Assembly (NCBI RefSeq): GCF_030063335.1
Contig: NZ_JASISW010000002.1
Location: 1-64,000 of the forward strand
Length of the DNA stretch: 64,000 nt
Direction: 5' to 3'
Source: Rhodococcus sp. G-MC3
Lineage (GTDB): Bacteria; Actinomycetota; Actinomycetes; Mycobacteriales; Mycobacteriaceae
The position numbers and the translations under genes were made by a program. Positions 53,414 through 62,052 of this stretch are shown one piece after another (position 1 is the stretch's first letter; each line of letters opens with the position of its first letter). The notes under the pieces are model-generated. The model was not told where the DNA came from. It saw nothing but the letters and a program-made list of their open reading frames with translations, and ran no database searches.

Positions 53414-54238
53414 TCAAGCTTTGCGCATGTAGGCCTTGACGGTGATTGGTGCGATGACAGCGACGATGATCGCCGCTCCGAGTAACGACCACAGCACGTC
53501 GACTCCGAAGCGTCCGTTGTTGGCGAGGTCGCGGACTGCGGTCACCAGGTGCGAGACGGGGTTGATGTTCACGAACGCCTGCAGCCAGCCTGGCATCGTG
53601 TCAACGGACACGAACGCATTCGACAGGAACGTCAATGGGAAAAGGACGAGCATCGAGATTCCCTGCACCGATGAAGCCTTGTTCATCAGAACGCCCATCA
53701 GAGCGAAGATCCAACTGATGGACCAGGCGCAGAAGATGACGAGTGCACCGGCGGCCAAGAAGCCGAGGACGCCCCCATCGGGGCGATATCCCATCGCGAA
53801 TCCAGTGGCGAAGGTGATGAGAGTTGCAATGAAATACCGAACTACGTCGGCGGTCAGAGCACCGGCGAGTGGTGAAATACGAGCAATGGGAAGGGATCTG
53901 AAGCGGTCGAAGACGCCCTTGTCCATGTCCTCACGAAGCTGGGTTCCGGTGACGATTGACGTGGTGATCACCGTCTGCGCAAGAATTCCGGGGATGATGG
54001 TCGGAAGGTAGCTAGTCACGTCACCGCTGACGGCTCCGCCGAAGATGTAGCTGAACATCAACGTGAAAATGATCGGCTGGAACACGACGTCGAACAGCTG
54101 TTCCGGGTTGTGCTTGAACTTCAGGAGGCCGCGGTACGCCATCGTCATCGATTGAGTGACGGTCTGCTGGACTGAGATGTGCCGCTTGGGGGTGGGGGTT
54201 GTCCGATCGGTCGTCGGCATCGTGAGAGTGGTTGTCAT
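53414..54238 (-). CDS. ABC-2-type transporter permease (DrrB-like)
   Basis: A 274-aa permease with six spans. The first 35 residues are cytosolic and Thr-rich. The region FQPIIFTLMFSYIFGGAVSGDV (two parts, about 50-72) and the TSIVTGTQLREDMDKGVFDRF segment are typical of daunorubicin/polyketide antibiotic exporters. Its ATG overlaps the ATPase stop by 4 nt. Substrate unknown. Confidence 0.9.
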   Translation of the reverse strand: MTTTLTMPTTDRTTPTPKRHISVQQTVTQSMTMAYRGLLKFKHNPEQLFDVVFQPIIFTLMFSYIFGGAVSGDVTSYLPTIIPGILAQTVITTSIVTGTQLREDMDKGVFDRFRSLPIARISPLAGALTADVVRYFIATLITFATGFAMGYRPDGGVLGFLAAGALVIFCAWSISWIFALMGVLMNKASSVQGISMLVLFPLTFLSNAFVSVDTMPGWLQAFVNINPVSHLVTAVRDLANNGRFGVDVLWSLLGAAIIVAVIAPITVKAYMRKA

Positions 54239-55182
54239 GCTGCCTCGATCGAGTCGTGTCCGGTGATGGTCATGAAGACCTCGTCCAGACTTGGCTTGGA
54301 AACGGAGATTTCTTCGACGGCGATTCCGTTGTCACGTAGGTGGATCAGGATCTCCGGCGTCGCCGATGGGTCGGACATCGGGGCGCTCAGTCTTCCGGAC
54401 TCGCCAGACGCGACGACCTCGACGCCGAGGTGGGCTGCAACGATCGACCTTGCCGAATCGAACTGGCTCGGATCCTTCAGCGTCAGTTGAAGCGATGATG
54501 TTCCAACCGAGGACTTCAGTTCGTCGGCAGTGCCGTCGGCTATCACTTTGCCGTGGTCGATGACGGCGATCCGATCGCACAGTTGGTCGGCCTCGTCGAG
54601 GTACTGCGTGGTGAGCAGCACCGTCGAACCTTGCGCGACGAGTCGGCGGATCGTGTCCCACATCTGCATGCGCGTCCGCGGATCGAGGCCAGTGGTCGGC
54701 TCGTCCAGGAACAGCAGCGGAGGCGACGAGATGAGGCTCGCGGCGAGATCGAGACGACGACGCATGCCTCCGGAGAAGTTCTTGAGCGGTTTCGTCGCCG
54801 CCTCGGCGAGACCGAACTCTTCGAGCAGCTCGGCCGATTTGCGACGACTGTCCTTCCGGCTCAGACCGAGGAGCCGCGAGAAGACGATCAGGTTTTCGGT
54901 TGCCGAGAGGTCTTCGTCGACCGACGCGTATTGCCCCGTCACTCCGACGAGAGAGCGCACTGCAGTGGATTCAGTCGCGACATCGTGCCCGAAGACGCGA
55001 GCGGAGCCGCCGTCGGGACGTAGGAGGGTGGCGAGCATGCGGACTGTGGTTGTCTTACCTGCTCCGTTGGGGCCGAGGACGCCGTAAACGGCGCCGGCGG
55101 GCACCGTCAGGGATATGCCGTCGACGGCGCGGTGGGTGCCGAACAGTTTGACGAGGTTTTCTGCCTCGATTGCTGGGGTCAT
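54235..55182 (-). CDS. ABC transporter ATP-binding protein (DrrA-like)
   Basis: A 315-aa ATPase. Walker A GPNGAGKTT is at 37-45, the signature NFSGGMRRRLD at about 135-145, and Walker B LLFLDEPTTGLDP at about 156. The C-terminal extension (about 220-315) is the DrrA type domain that couples to a DrrB permease. The ATG at 55182 begins the family N-terminus; ATG 55212 is less likely. The pair would export a hydrophobic small molecule and may be under the convergent SARP regulator. Confidence 0.93.
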   Translation of the reverse strand: MTPAIEAENLVKLFGTHRAVDGISLTVPAGAVYGVLGPNGAGKTTTVRMLATLLRPDGGSARVFGHDVATESTAVRSLVGVTGQYASVDEDLSATENLIVFSRLLGLSRKDSRRKSAELLEEFGLAEAATKPLKNFSGGMRRRLDLAASLISSPPLLFLDEPTTGLDPRTRMQMWDTIRRLVAQGSTVLLTTQYLDEADQLCDRIAVIDHGKVIADGTADELKSSVGTSSLQLTLKDPSQFDSARSIVAAHLGVEVVASGESGRLSAPMSDPSATPEILIHLRDNGIAVEEISVSKPSLDEVFMTITGHDSIEAA

Positions 55183-55297
55183 GGCGATAACACTGAACCC
55201 GGCCGCTTGCATCGCGCTTGCACGAGCCTTGCGCCACGCCCGTGCGCGGAAAGTTACGTTTCACGGTCACTCAGCACTCACAGCTCCTGACCTGCAC

Positions 55298-55317
55298 GTG
55301 AGTACTGGAGTGCTCAC
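55298..55317. terminator. Short GTGAGT/CTCAC hairpin
   Basis: GTGAGTACT (55298-55306) pairs with AGTGCTCAC (55309-55317) with one G-T pair around a 2-base loop. It lies 16 bases past the stop of the PIG-L gene and is positioned as its terminator. Confidence 0.5.
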
Positions 55318-55333
55318 GGACGGCGAAGCCACA

Positions 55334-56110
55334 CTAGAGCGGCAGTCTTGTCTCCGTAAGCCCTGGACCAGCGCCGACACGACGGAACCACTCCTGCCCG
55401 AACGCCTCCTGCAGTATCTCGGGGGGCATCTGAAGGAACGGTCCGAAATCGCCGACCTGAGTCTCGTGCGCCTGCATCGCCTCACGCTTGGCAGCCATCA
55501 CCGAGCTGACATCGACGACCGTCGTGATCTCGGATTCGGGGAGCCCGAACGTATCGATATCCGGGGGTGTCGCGCCGTCTTCCGACCAGTTCGGGTTCGC
55601 TGCGAGCAGGCGCTTCATGTGATCGCGATTGGTTGTGGTTTCGTACACGTTCTTGGTCCCGGCCAATTCACCGGCGCGAAGCCCGACGAAGTGGACCTTG
55701 ATGTGGTCGGGATGGCCGTAGCCACCGTTGGGGTCGTAGATCGTGAGCACGTCGGCATTCTCCTCCTCGAGAACTGCAGCAAGCTTGGCTGCGGCCTCCT
55801 CGACGTCGGCATTGCAGAACGCATGTTCGACGTCGTTGTCCGTTGTTCCCGCCATCCCGGAGTCCGCGTAGTGCAGCATGACGATACGACTCGCGCCGAG
55901 GACGCCCGCTGACTTCTCCAGCTCTCCTCGGCGGCGCTCCGCAAGCGTTTGACCGTGGGTCAGAATGCCCTCGGGAAATTCACCGAGTGCGCCGTCCGTT
56001 GCGGTCACCAGCACTACGCGGTGGCCGGCGTCCGCAGCGAGGCGCATGACTCCGCCGGTGGTGAAGACCTCGTCGTCGGGATGGGCGTGAAAGCAGACCA
56101 GTGTGCTCAT
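55334..56110 (-). CDS. PIG-L family deacetylase (MshB/Mca-like)
   Basis: A 258-aa zinc-dependent N-deacetylase. The metal motif AHPDDE is at residues 9-14, and GHPDHIKVH near 131 supplies the second zinc ligand. Related actinobacterial enzymes include MshB, which deacetylates GlcNAc-inositol in mycothiol synthesis, and Mca, a mycothiol-conjugate amidase. Which it is cannot be decided here. Metal and catalytic residues are all present. Confidence 0.87.
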   Translation of the reverse strand: MSTLVCFHAHPDDEVFTTGGVMRLAADAGHRVVLVTATDGALGEFPEGILTHGQTLAERRRGELEKSAGVLGASRIVMLHYADSGMAGTTDNDVEHAFCNADVEEAAAKLAAVLEEENADVLTIYDPNGGYGHPDHIKVHFVGLRAGELAGTKNVYETTTNRDHMKRLLAANPNWSEDGATPPDIDTFGLPESEITTVVDVSSVMAAKREAMQAHETQVGDFGPFLQMPPEILQEAFGQEWFRRVGAGPGLTETRLPL

Positions 56111-56269
56111 CGGGAAATGCTTGCACGGATGTGCTCCGGCGTCTCAATCGGCTGCAGGCAATGTGCCGCCGACCGGAAATACCGTCCACGGCTGGGCGAC
56201 GGTTGGGCGGACGGAGCACCCTTCTTGCCGACCTGCACGTCGTTCTCCGACCTGAAAGCCGTGCACGGT

Positions 56270-57415
56270 TCACACCGAAGGTGCTAGATCCGCGAGCAAC
56301 CCCCGCAGTGCCGCCCGATCGAGCTTGCCCGGACCCCGAACGGGCAGAGCATCCACCAGATACAGCTCACGCGGCGCAGCAGTGGGATCCAAAGTGGCCG
56401 AGACGTGCGTGCGCAACTCGGCCAGCGTGACCGCGGACGAAGCAACCACAGCGACCACGACCCGGTGCCCGAGGCGTTCGTCCGGAAGGCCGACCACTGC
56501 ACACTCGCGTACCGCCGGATGCGTCGCGAGCGCCGCTTCCACGACCTGAGGCACGACGGTCAACCCACCGGTGGTGATGGCCTCGTCGAGCCTGCCGTGG
56601 ACCGCGAGAACCCCGCCCGAGAGCACTCCTGCATCGTCGGTACGGAACCACCCTGGTACGGCGAAGGCGGGGTGCTCCGGCATGCCCCGGTAGCCGAGCG
56701 CAACCGTTTCCCCGCCCAGAACGACCCGGCCGGAATCCACACGGACCTGAGCTCCATCCAACGGAACCCCGTCGTAGATGCAGCCACCTGCTGTTTCGCT
56801 CATGCCGTAGGTGCTCACGAGGGTGATGCCTGCCGCAGCAGCCTTCTCACACAACGGACCGGGAGCAGCGGCTCCGCCTAGCAGTACCGCGTCGAACGAG
56901 GCGAGAGCGTCGGTTGCTTCCGGATCGTCGAGAGCCTTGATCAGTTGGGTTGGGACGAGCGAGGTGTAGCGCCTTCCTGTCATCGATGCCGCGGCGGCAG
57001 GAAGCTGAGCTGGGTCGAACCCCGCCGACACGTCGAGGATCACCGGCTCGGTGCCTGCGAGCACGCTTCGCAGAAGTACCTGCATCCCGGCGATGTGGTG
57101 GGCAGGCAGTGCGAGCAACCACGAGCCGGGGCCACCGAGACGATCATGCGTCGCGTTGCCGCTCGCCCGGAGCGCCGACGCGGACAGCATGGCGCCCTTC
57201 GGCGTGCCGGTTGTGCCCGACGTCGCGACGACGAGTGCAACTTCGTCGGAGATCGGGGTACCGGGGGAGAGGGCGCTGCGGAGGCGGGCAGTCTCACGCT
57301 CGTCGCCCAGCGGGACCGGCAGCACCGCATCGGAGCGGCCTTCCAATACAGAAACGAGCCGCGGCAAAATTTCTGCCACGGCCCGTCCCGACGGAATCTG
57401 TAGTTCTTCGAGCAT
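56270..57415 (-). CDS. menE: o-Succinylbenzoate-CoA ligase
   Basis: A 381-aa short ANL-family adenylating enzyme that activates o-succinylbenzoate with ATP and CoA in menaquinone synthesis. The P-loop motif ATSGTTGTPKG is at about residues 67-77, TYGMSETAGG at about 206, FRTDDAG at about 265 and the catalytic C-terminal lysine region GPGKLDRAAL at about 365. It is shorter than general acyl-CoA ligases, as is usual for actinobacterial MenE. It lies between PIG-L and DUF3349 genes, as Rv0542c does. Confidence 0.93.
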   Translation of the reverse strand: MLEELQIPSGRAVAEILPRLVSVLEGRSDAVLPVPLGDERETARLRSALSPGTPISDEVALVVATSGTTGTPKGAMLSASALRASGNATHDRLGGPGSWLLALPAHHIAGMQVLLRSVLAGTEPVILDVSAGFDPAQLPAAAASMTGRRYTSLVPTQLIKALDDPEATDALASFDAVLLGGAAAPGPLCEKAAAAGITLVSTYGMSETAGGCIYDGVPLDGAQVRVDSGRVVLGGETVALGYRGMPEHPAFAVPGWFRTDDAGVLSGGVLAVHGRLDEAITTGGLTVVPQVVEAALATHPAVRECAVVGLPDERLGHRVVVAVVASSAVTLAELRTHVSATLDPTAAPRELYLVDALPVRGPGKLDRAALRGLLADLAPSV

Positions 57416-57428
57416 CACCGTAAAAACC

Positions 57429-57743
57429 CTAGTCGCAGGGCTCGATCGTGAACGGATCGGCAAGGGGCCACCCGCCCGAAGCCACTCTGGAACGAACGCG
57501 TGCGATGTCCTCCTCGCGAGGCATCTCGTTGGTGACCTTGGTGATGGTCACCGCAATTTTTGCTTTGTCCACCGGTAGCTGCCCTCCCGCGATGAGCGCA
57601 TCCATCACAGCTTGGACTTCGTCGTCGGACAATCGTCTGGTCAGTAGTGCCAGCAACGGAATGTAATCCGCATCGGGCACGCCCTCGGGATATCCGACGC
57701 GCAACCAGTGGAGTATCGAGTTGAGGAAAGAAGGTAAAGCCAT
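57429..57743 (-). CDS. DUF3349 protein (Rv0543c-like)
   Basis: A 104-aa helical protein of the DUF3349 family. The family pattern is WLRVGYPEGVP near residue 13, DDEVQAVMDAL near 40 and a VASGGWPLADP ending near 88. The fold is known in mycobacteria but the function is not. It is immediately followed upstream by a paralogue (stop and start adjacent). Confidence 0.88.
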   Translation of the reverse strand: MALPSFLNSILHWLRVGYPEGVPDADYIPLLALLTRRLSDDEVQAVMDALIAGGQLPVDKAKIAVTITKVTNEMPREEDIARVRSRVASGGWPLADPFTIEPCD

Positions 57744-58067
57744 CTACGTGAGAGACGAGGGATCTGCGAGAGGCCAACCGCCGGCAGCGAGGCGCGCCGA
57801 GACGCGAGCGATGTCCTCGGTGGTGGGGTCGTGGTCGACGGTTTGACGGATGAATTCGGTGATCTCGTCGGTGGTGATGGCGCCATCACCCAGCGCGCCG
57901 CCGACCGGCGATACGAGGGAGAGGACGACTTCTTGGACCTGGGAGTCGGTCAATTCTGCGCGACGCAGCAGTGCGACTAGCGGGAAACGATCCTTGGGTG
58001 GAACCCCCTCGGGATAGCCGGCGCGCAGCCACTCCAGGACGGATGCGGGGAAGGAGGTCTCGGTCAT
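57744..58067 (-). CDS. DUF3349 protein, tandem paralogue
   Basis: A 107-aa protein sharing the DUF3349 plan with its neighbour: WLRAGYPEGVPP near residue 13, DSQVQEVVLSL near 40 and LAAGGWPLADP near 93. It differs in the middle (a GGALGDGAITTDE loop). The two genes abut with no gap, consistent with a local duplication followed by divergence. Confidence 0.88.
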   Translation of the reverse strand: MTETSFPASVLEWLRAGYPEGVPPKDRFPLVALLRRAELTDSQVQEVVLSLVSPVGGALGDGAITTDEITEFIRQTVDHDPTTEDIARVSARLAAGGWPLADPSSLT

Positions 58068-58103
58068 GAGTGATCCTTTTGTGGGTCAGAAGACGGAGAT
58101 GGG

Positions 58104-58391
58104 TCAGAAGACAGAGATGCCGAAGGTGCTGTCGAGGAAGCTCTTCATGATGAAGAGGATCCCGGCGACGATCGCGACGACGACGACGGCGAAGCAGAGG
58201 ACTGCGGCTGCGGTGGCGACCGCGGGCCGACCTGTGGCGACCTTGGTGGTTCCGGTTGCCTCGTCCGGTGCTTCGCCGACCGAGAGTGCCTTCAGTCCGA
58301 AAGCGAAGATTGCGGGCAAGCCTGCACCGAGGAGTAGTCCGACGAGTACGACCTGCCAGAGCGAGTTCAGCGTGTGCTCGAGAGTTTCCAT
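58104..58391 (-). CDS. Small membrane protein next to pitA (Rv0544c-like)
   Basis: A 95-aa protein with two membrane helices (about residues 12-32 and 58-80) joined by a Thr/Gly-rich cytosolic loop. It begins with ATG only 5 bases after the pitA stop, so it is coupled to pitA, as in mycobacteria. A role as phosphate-transporter accessory is possible but unproven. Confidence 0.8.
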   Translation of the reverse strand: METLEHTLNSLWQVVLVGLLLGAGLPAIFAFGLKALSVGEAPDEATGTTKVATGRPAVATAAAVLCFAVVVVAIVAGILFIMKSFLDSTFGISVF

Positions 58392-58396
58392 TGGGC

Positions 58397-59575
58397 TCAG
58401 ACCTTCGCAGGGGTTTCGGGAGTGGTCGCGGCGTCGGTCGGAACCAGTCCGCCGTCCCACTCGGCGTTGACGTTGTTCGGGTCGATGGGTTCGCGACGCG
58501 ACCGCAGATACATGACGGCGGCCAGCGCGACGAGGATGGCGAACACCACCAGGATTCCGGGCAGTCCACCGACGATGTCGGCGAGATACCAGCATGCCGC
58601 GCCGACGACGCCGGCGAGCGGCAAGGTGATGACCCAGGCGACGGCCATGCGACCGGCGACGCCCCACCGCACTGCTGCGCCTGGCTTACCGATGCCGGAA
58701 CCGAGGATGGAGCCCGTAGCGACCTGCGTGGTCGACAGCGGGAGACCGAGGTGGCTGGAGGTGAGGATGATTGCTGCCGAGGATGACTCTGCGGCCATTC
58801 CCTGAGGCGATGCGATTTCGACAAGGCCCTTGCCGAGTGTGCGGATGACGCGCCAGCCGCCGAGGTAGGTGCCGAGTGCGATGGCGAGCGCGCAGGTGAC
58901 CTTCACCCACAACGGCATCTCGGCGTCAGGAGTAACGGTGCCGTACGCGACGAGGGCAAGGAAGATTACTCCCATTGTCTTCTGCGCGTCGTTGGTGCCG
59001 TGGGCGAGTGATACGAGCGATGCCGAACCGATCTGGCCCCAGCGGAATCCGCGTTCCTTCGACTTCTCGGGAACGGCGTTGGTGATGCGGTAGATGAGCC
59101 AGGTTCCGACGGTGGCGACGAGACCTGCGACGACGGGAGCGAGGACTGCAGGGAGCACGATCTTGCTCCAAACACCGTCCCAGATGACGCCCGACGTGCC
59201 GAGGCCGGCGATGGTGGCGCCGATCAGTCCACCGAAGAGAGCGTGCGAGCTGCTCGACGGAATTCCGAGGAGCCACGTTGCGAGGTTCCAGAGGATGCCG
59301 CCGACGAGCCCGGCGAAGATGATGGTCAGCAGAGATTGCCCGCCGGTGTCTCCGAGGTTGACGATGCCTTTTGCGACAGTGGCAGCCACCTCCACCGATA
59401 GAAATGCGCCGACGAGGTTGAGTACGGCAGACAGCGTGACTGCAACTTTGGGCTTGAGTGCCCCCGTTGCGATCGACGTCGCCATCGCGTTGGCGGTGTC
59501 GTGGAAACCATTGGTGAAGTCGAAGGCCAGGGCCGTTACGACGACTACCACGAGGACTAGGAATTCTGCGCTCAC
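58397..59575 (-). CDS. pitA: Low-affinity inorganic phosphate transporter PitA
   Basis: A 392-aa PiT-family carrier with about ten spans that imports metal-phosphate using the proton gradient. The PiT signature is seen twice: FTNGFHDTANAMAT (about residues 19-32) and LAHGTNDAQKTMG (about 200-212). The GTG at 59575 begins the first helix; an upstream ATG at 59857 lies within the divergent gene. Its 5' region (59576-59753) is a divergent promoter gap with no clear operator. Confidence 0.95.
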   Translation of the reverse strand: MSAEFLVLVVVVVTALAFDFTNGFHDTANAMATSIATGALKPKVAVTLSAVLNLVGAFLSVEVAATVAKGIVNLGDTGGQSLLTIIFAGLVGGILWNLATWLLGIPSSSSHALFGGLIGATIAGLGTSGVIWDGVWSKIVLPAVLAPVVAGLVATVGTWLIYRITNAVPEKSKERGFRWGQIGSASLVSLAHGTNDAQKTMGVIFLALVAYGTVTPDAEMPLWVKVTCALAIALGTYLGGWRVIRTLGKGLVEIASPQGMAAESSSAAIILTSSHLGLPLSTTQVATGSILGSGIGKPGAAVRWGVAGRMAVAWVITLPLAGVVGAACWYLADIVGGLPGILVVFAILVALAAVMYLRSRREPIDPNNVNAEWDGGLVPTDAATTPETPAKV

Positions 59576-59753
59576 AAGAAAAGTGTGAGGCCTGATGGCT
59601 CCTGAACGATAATTTTGCTCGAAGTGTTCTTCTCGGGTCCCTGCGCGATGTCTTTCGTTAACCTCACGTTCACCTTTCTGTCGCAAATGTCCGATTGGCG
59701 AATGGCGTGAGTCACGTGCGTCGACAACCCTTACATGCGCTCGCTGTGCAACA

Positions 59754-61103
59754 GTGGAAGTCGTGGAATTCGATGACGGTATCGGCGGTGATCGCAGCGG
59801 TCTTGACGACGCGGTCGCTGCGGCCCTCTCGTATCTCGACTCGGTCGACCCGGCCACCGCTGCCGACGCCCAGATCGGGTGGGACGGCCTTCGAGCGGCC
59901 TCACCGACTGCCGGACCGACTCAGAACTCGGTGCAGACCTTTCTATGGGTCCACCTCAGAGTCGTCGCCGAGGATGCCGGGCGAGCCCAGGACATCGCGA
60001 ACGCTCTGGCCGACCTACTGGAGCGACTCGGTCATGCTCGTTACGCCGGCATCGCACGGAGCACGCGTACCCACGAGCTTCTCGCAGCGGCGCCCGACGC
60101 ACTGTGGCAGCAACGTTACGACGAGGCGCTCGCCGATTCCGGGATCGGGCCGACGGACACCGACCTGATCACCTGGCAGGACGTGCCCGAGGGTGCCGAG
60201 CGTGCAATCGCCGACCTCATCGGTGAAACTCTGGAAGTTGCCACCGTCGCAGGTGAATTCGCGCCGACGAGACTCAACGCGCCACCCCTCGGGACGAAGA
60301 CGCTCTCGACGAGGCGACGAGGCGTCGTCGACGCGGTTCTGCGTACCGAACGAGCGGGCGGGGTTCTGCTCGAACAGCTCGTGGATCACCGAATCGGTTT
60401 GTGGACGCAGTACAGTCCGCCGCGGGTCGAGCTGTACCGAGGCCTGTCGGACGAGCTGCATGCCGCGTCGGAACCTGCCTACGGTTGTGTGCGCAGACTG
60501 GAGGGTCTGCTTGCGCTCGTCGGCGACGGCATCACTTTGACCGAGCGTGGATACCTTCCCGACGCCCTCGTCGAGAGGGCCGTAGCCACGCTGTGGACGC
60601 CGCGCGAATGGCCGTTCCCGTCCGGCGCCGAACCAGACACCGTCCCGGTGCTGACCGTGCGGCGACTACTACTCCGACTGGGGTTGGTCCGTAAGTATCA
60701 CGGCCGGCTGCTGCCGACTGCCCGGTCCCGTGGCGTCAGCGCCGACCGATTGTGGAACATTCTCGTCGCGCGGCTGGTCGGTACCGACTATCACCCGGAA
60801 ACCATTGCTGCCGACGTCGTTCTCGCCGAGGTCATCCGCGGAAAACGACCGCACGACACCACCGAATTGTGCTCGGCACTGCTCGTGGCCGAAGGGTGGA
60901 CGCATCTCGAAGCGCCGCCCCGCGATCACCAGGTCGAGCCTCTCGCTGAGTCGGTCCTCTCCGAACTCACCGCTCTCGGCGCGTTCTCCTACTCGGACGG
61001 CAGACGCGGCCTCACCTCGGACACACCGTCCCCGGACGGCATCCGGTTGGCGGCCGCCGTGCTGCGCCACCGACTGCTTCACACCCGGCTTCCGGCTCTG
61101 TGA
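59754..61103 (+). CDS. Conserved hypothetical protein of 449 aa
   Basis: A soluble, mostly helical protein without a recognised domain. Features are an acidic N-terminus, a helix-rich central part (LEGLLALVGDG near residue 245) and a C-terminal helical bundle that ends RLAAAVLRHRLLHTRLPAL. It may contain winged-helix-like units but no catalytic motif is visible. GTG at 59754 is used; GTG at 59763 is also possible. It is divergent from pitA. Confidence 0.65.
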   Translation: MEVVEFDDGIGGDRSGLDDAVAAALSYLDSVDPATAADAQIGWDGLRAASPTAGPTQNSVQTFLWVHLRVVAEDAGRAQDIANALADLLERLGHARYAGIARSTRTHELLAAAPDALWQQRYDEALADSGIGPTDTDLITWQDVPEGAERAIADLIGETLEVATVAGEFAPTRLNAPPLGTKTLSTRRRGVVDAVLRTERAGGVLLEQLVDHRIGLWTQYSPPRVELYRGLSDELHAASEPAYGCVRRLEGLLALVGDGITLTERGYLPDALVERAVATLWTPREWPFPSGAEPDTVPVLTVRRLLLRLGLVRKYHGRLLPTARSRGVSADRLWNILVARLVGTDYHPETIAADVVLAEVIRGKRPHDTTELCSALLVAEGWTHLEAPPRDHQVEPLAESVLSELTALGAFSYSDGRRGLTSDTPSPDGIRLAAAVLRHRLLHTRLPAL

Positions 61104-61170
61104 GTGGCGCCGACACCGCCATCGAGCTGAGATGCAGTCTTCAAGAGTTGCTCGGATCCAACCGAGGCTG

Positions 61171-61557
61171 TCAGTCCCCGCGCACGTCCCGCCGGAGCGG
61201 ATGCTCGGCCGGAATCTCCACCAGCACGATCGGTACACCATCGGGGTCCTGAATCCACAGTTCGATCAGGCCCCAGGCTTCCTGCTTGGCCTCCCGGTCG
61301 ATCGGCACTCCGCGCCCGCGTAGTTCTGCCTCGGCCGACTCGATGTCTCTGACCTGCAACCAGATTGCACCGTCGAAAGTGCGGGACGCTCCCGATCCGC
61401 CGTGCGCTGCGACCTCGACGAGAGCCTGCCCGGCGAAAAACACCGTGCCTGCCCCATATTCCCGATGAATTGCGAGACCGAGTTCGTCTCGGTAGAACGC
61501 GAGAGTTCGGTCGTAGTCGACTGGACGCAGAATCGTCCGCCCGCTCAGAATCTCCAC
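61171..61557 (-). CDS. VOC-family (glyoxalase-like) protein (Rv0546c-like)
   Basis: A 128-aa protein built of two beta-alpha-beta-beta-beta units. RPVDYDRTLAFYRDELGL (about residues 12-29) starts the first, VRDIESAEAELRGRGVP (about 72-88) the second, and WIQDPDGVPIVLVEIP (about 104-119) ends with the metal-ligand glutamate region. Substrate unknown; glyoxalase I or a bleomycin-resistance-type binding role is possible. GTG start. Confidence 0.88.
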   Translation of the reverse strand: MEILSGRTILRPVDYDRTLAFYRDELGLAIHREYGAGTVFFAGQALVEVAAHGGSGASRTFDGAIWLQVRDIESAEAELRGRGVPIDREAKQEAWGLIELWIQDPDGVPIVLVEIPAEHPLRRDVRGD

Positions 61558-61585
61558 AGCACACTGATATCACAGGAACCGGACG

Positions 61586-62023
61586 TCAGGGGGTTGCTTC
61601 GTGCCCCGGCTTGCCGTGGGTTCGCCTGCTCTCCTTCATCTCGGCCTCGAAGAGATGACGTCGGCCGCCCTGAAGTTCCTCACGAACACACTTCTCCTGG
61701 TGTCGGAACTCCGACCAGTACAGATCGTCGAACTCCTCGACGATCTGGAAGGACCATCGTCCGTCGATCGCATTGCGTCCGATCATCTCGTGTGCCAGAC
61801 GGTCGCCTTGCTCGCCGCACCCTGCATCCCTGAGGGCATCGACGGCGTCGCCGAGTTGTAGGTCGGCATGGCCCATCAACTGATGGAACGAGTACAGATG
61901 TCCACGAGCGCGTTCGATGGTCTCCAATGCCTCGGACACCTTGCCGACGGCGGCAACCGTCGCGCTGTCGAGACCGTCCGGGCGTCGATGCTCCGGCGAT
62001 GGCATCTCTCTGTCGCTGCTCAT
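61586..62023 (-). CDS. Conserved hypothetical protein, helical
   Basis: A 145-aa protein with mainly helical, charged sequence; ETIERARGHLYSFHQLMGHAD (two parts) near residue 32 and WSFQIVEEFDDLYWSEF near 90 suggest a four-helix bundle. Histidines at regular positions might bind a metal. No domain is recognised. ATG at 62023. It sits between the diguanylate cyclase and VOC genes on the same strand. Confidence 0.65.
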   Translation of the reverse strand: MSSDREMPSPEHRRPDGLDSATVAAVGKVSEALETIERARGHLYSFHQLMGHADLQLGDAVDALRDAGCGEQGDRLAHEMIGRNAIDGRWSFQIVEEFDDLYWSEFRHQEKCVREELQGGRRHLFEAEMKESRRTHGKPGHEATP

Positions 62024-62052
62024 ACCGGGTTGTATTGCCGGAAACCGCGGAA

